NCBI GenBank assembly: GCA_017379955.1
Contig: JAFNVE010000022.1
Location: 1 to 8,026, forward strand
Origin: Tidjanibacter sp.
Lineage (GTDB): Bacteria > Bacteroidota > Bacteroidia > Bacteroidales > Rikenellaceae
Reading direction: 5' to 3'
Length of the DNA stretch: 8,026 nucleotides
Shown here: positions 6,781 through 8,026 of the stretch, piece by piece
Numbering within the stretch: the stretch's first letter is position 1
Layout: the number at the start of each line of letters is the position of its first letter
Translations under genes and position numbers: made by a program
Notes under the pieces: generated by a model
What the model was told of the DNA's origin: nothing
What the model saw: only the letters and a program-made list of their open reading frames with translations
The model's database searches: none

Positions 6781-7983
6781 ATGCCAGAGATTTCAAAAAA
6801 GGCTCACTCGATGCCATCGTCACCTATCCGCCGACTTGTCCCCTATGCAGACAAGGCAGCAGCTGATGGAGTTAGAATAATCCGACTGAACATCGGTCAG
6901 CCCGACATCCACACCCCCACCCCCGCTATCGACGCAGTGCGCGCCTACAACGAGCCCGTATATGCTTATAGCCACTCGGCGGGTATCCTCTCTCTGCGCA
7001 AACGCATCGTCGAGTACTATGCCAACATCGGCGTAGAACTAACCACCGACGAGATACTTGTTACCACCGGAGGCTCCGAGGCACTCACCCTCGCCTTTCA
7101 GGTCTGCATCGACCCGGGCGAGCGCGTAATCATCCCCGAGCCATTTTACGCCAACTACACCGCCTTTGCAACACAGGCAGGTGTTATTGTCGACCCCATC
7201 CACTCCACCATCGACAACGATTTTGCACTCCCCCGCATCGAGGAGTTTGAGCGACTGATTACCCCCACCACTCGCGCCATTGTGCTCTGCAACCCGGGCA
7301 ATCCCACAGGCACGCTCTATTCACGCGAGGAGTTGGAGCAACTCGCCGAGATTGTCAAACGCCACGACCTCTATCTGATTTGCGATGAGGTATATCGCGA
7401 ATTCTGCTACGACGGCAAGGAGCACTACTCGGTGATGAAGCTCAAAGGATTGGAGCAAAATGTAATACTTATCGACTCAGCCTCAAAGCGTTACAGTATG
7501 TGTGGTGTGCGCATTGGTGCGCTCGTAACACGCAACAAGGATGTTACGGAGGCTGCACTCAAATTTGCACAAGCACGCCTCTCGCCTCCTCTCCTGGGAC
7601 AGATTGCCGTGGAGGCTGCGCACGATATTGATGCAGACTACTTCCACCACGTACACGACGAGTATGTAGCTCGCCGTAACACACTTGTCGAGGGTCTGAA
7701 CAGCATTGAGGGTGTCTATTCGCCTATGCCGACGGGTGCTTTCTACACTATGGTACGCCTGCCGATTGACGACTGCGACCGCTTTGCGCGCTGGCTCTTG
7801 GAGGAGTTCCGAGTGAACAATACGACAGTTATGATTGCCCCTGGTTCGGGATTCTACAACACTATGGGCGAGGGCCGCAATCAAGCTCGTTTGGCCTACG
7901 TTCTCTGCCAGGAGGACTTGCGTGAGGCAGTGGAGATTCTGCGTCAGGCACTCGCTGTATACCCGGGTCGTACAAATAGATAG
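6781..7983 (+). CDS. PLP-dependent aminotransferase, class I/II (aspartate-aminotransferase-like)
   Basis: A fold-type I aminotransferase of 400 residues that moves an amino group between an amino acid and a 2-oxo acid using pyridoxal phosphate in the cytoplasm. Motifs in order: LNIGQPDI (36-43) at the substrate entrance; GGSEAL (97-102) for the PLP phosphate; NPGNPTG (171-177) with N174; D202 and Y205 in CDEVYREF, where D202 bonds the pyridine nitrogen; the Schiff-base lysine K236 in DSASKRYSM with R244 nearby; and R370 in QARLAYV, which fits the carboxylate-binding arginine. All are intact. The family includes aspartate, aromatic and alanine transaminases, and substrate cannot be read from these motifs; aspC is a common automatic label that I do not assert. 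The ATG at 6781 is chosen because MPEISKKAHSMPSSPIRRL matches the usual start; M11 is a less likely alternative. AAGAG upstream is at best a weak ribosome-binding site. Another gene starts 12 bp after the stop. Confidence 0.93.
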   Translation: MPEISKKAHSMPSSPIRRLVPYADKAAADGVRIIRLNIGQPDIHTPTPAIDAVRAYNEPVYAYSHSAGILSLRKRIVEYYANIGVELTTDEILVTTGGSEALTLAFQVCIDPGERVIIPEPFYANYTAFATQAGVIVDPIHSTIDNDFALPRIEEFERLITPTTRAIVLCNPGNPTGTLYSREELEQLAEIVKRHDLYLICDEVYREFCYDGKEHYSVMKLKGLEQNVILIDSASKRYSMCGVRIGALVTRNKDVTEAALKFAQARLSPPLLGQIAVEAAHDIDADYFHHVHDEYVARRNTLVEGLNSIEGVYSPMPTGAFYTMVRLPIDDCDRFARWLLEEFRVNNTTVMIAPGSGFYNTMGEGRNQARLAYVLCQEDLREAVEILRQALAVYPGRTNR

Positions 7984-7995
7984 GAGAGTCAGAAG

Positions 7996-8026
7996 ATGGG
8001 ATTCCTTTTGCTTGCAGTAGCCGCCC
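7996..8026 (+). CDS. Start of an unidentified gene, probably membrane or exported, cut by window edge
   Basis: An ATG 12 bp after the aminotransferase stop opens a frame MGFLLLAVAA that continues past the edge. AGGAG (7982-7986), which overlaps the upstream stop codon, sits 9 bases before this ATG and is the best Shine-Dalgarno-like sequence in the window. The ten visible residues are hydrophobic, as at the start of a membrane segment or signal peptide, though without an early basic residue. The short gap suggests co-transcription with the aminotransferase gene. Ten residues are too few to assign a family, and a coding role is inferred from spacing and the ribosome-binding site. Confidence 0.45.
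   Translation, partial: MGFLLLAVAA

Noticed and set aside
6405..6866. 153-codon plus-strand frame across the start of mscL, the spacer and the start of the aminotransferase gene
   Set aside because: It overlaps two well-supported genes out of frame and its product matches nothing I recognise.
1..8026. Mobile element, prophage, CRISPR array or defence system
   Set aside because: No transposase, integrase, phage or nuclease genes, no terminal repeats and no regularly spaced repeats; all genes are housekeeping or common metabolic genes of similar composition.

Overview
The window looks like chromosomal DNA from a member of Bacteroidales. Four things point there: no clear Shine-Dalgarno sequence before the five genes whose starts are visible upstream; AT-rich intergenic DNA carrying boxes that match or nearly match the Bacteroidota -7 consensus TAnnTTTG; a DPP IV-type S9 peptidase and a two-domain exported M16 peptidase; and an aminotransferase of the kind common in gut Bacteroidales. 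Genus cannot be fixed; a Rikenellaceae-like gut bacterium is only a guess from the balanced base composition and preference for TCG, GAG and CTC codons.

Layout. Positions 1-2763 (minus strand) hold an exported M16 zinc metallopeptidase that runs off the left edge, probably lacking only a short C-terminal piece. A 268-bp AT-rich divergent spacer separates it from nadC (3032-3886, plus), the quinolinate phosphoribosyltransferase of NAD synthesis. After only 31 bp comes an exported dipeptidyl peptidase IV (3918-6074, plus), probably in one transcript with nadC. This transcript converges on mscL (6147-6635, minus), the large-conductance mechanosensitive channel, and one strong hairpin with U-rich sides (6091-6128) can terminate both. 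A 145-bp divergent spacer, with a near-perfect inverted repeat, leads to a fold-type I PLP-dependent aminotransferase (6781-7983, plus). Twelve bases after its stop an unidentified gene with a hydrophobic start runs off the right edge (7996-8026).

How the genes may fit together. Two exported peptidases (endo-type M16 and Xaa-Pro dipeptidase-type DPP IV) plus an amino-acid aminotransferase fit peptide and amino-acid use by a gut bacterium, but the M16 gene and the nadC-DPP IV pair are divergently transcribed and no shared regulation is shown. All intact genes keep their expected catalytic residues. I see no RNA gene, mobile element, CRISPR array, phage gene or defence system, and no convincing unknown system; the most interesting points are small: the inverted repeat upstream of the aminotransferase, the shared terminator, the nadC-DPP IV pairing, and a 21-residue enlargement of the MscL periplasmic loop. 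No stretch over 300 bases lacks a gene.
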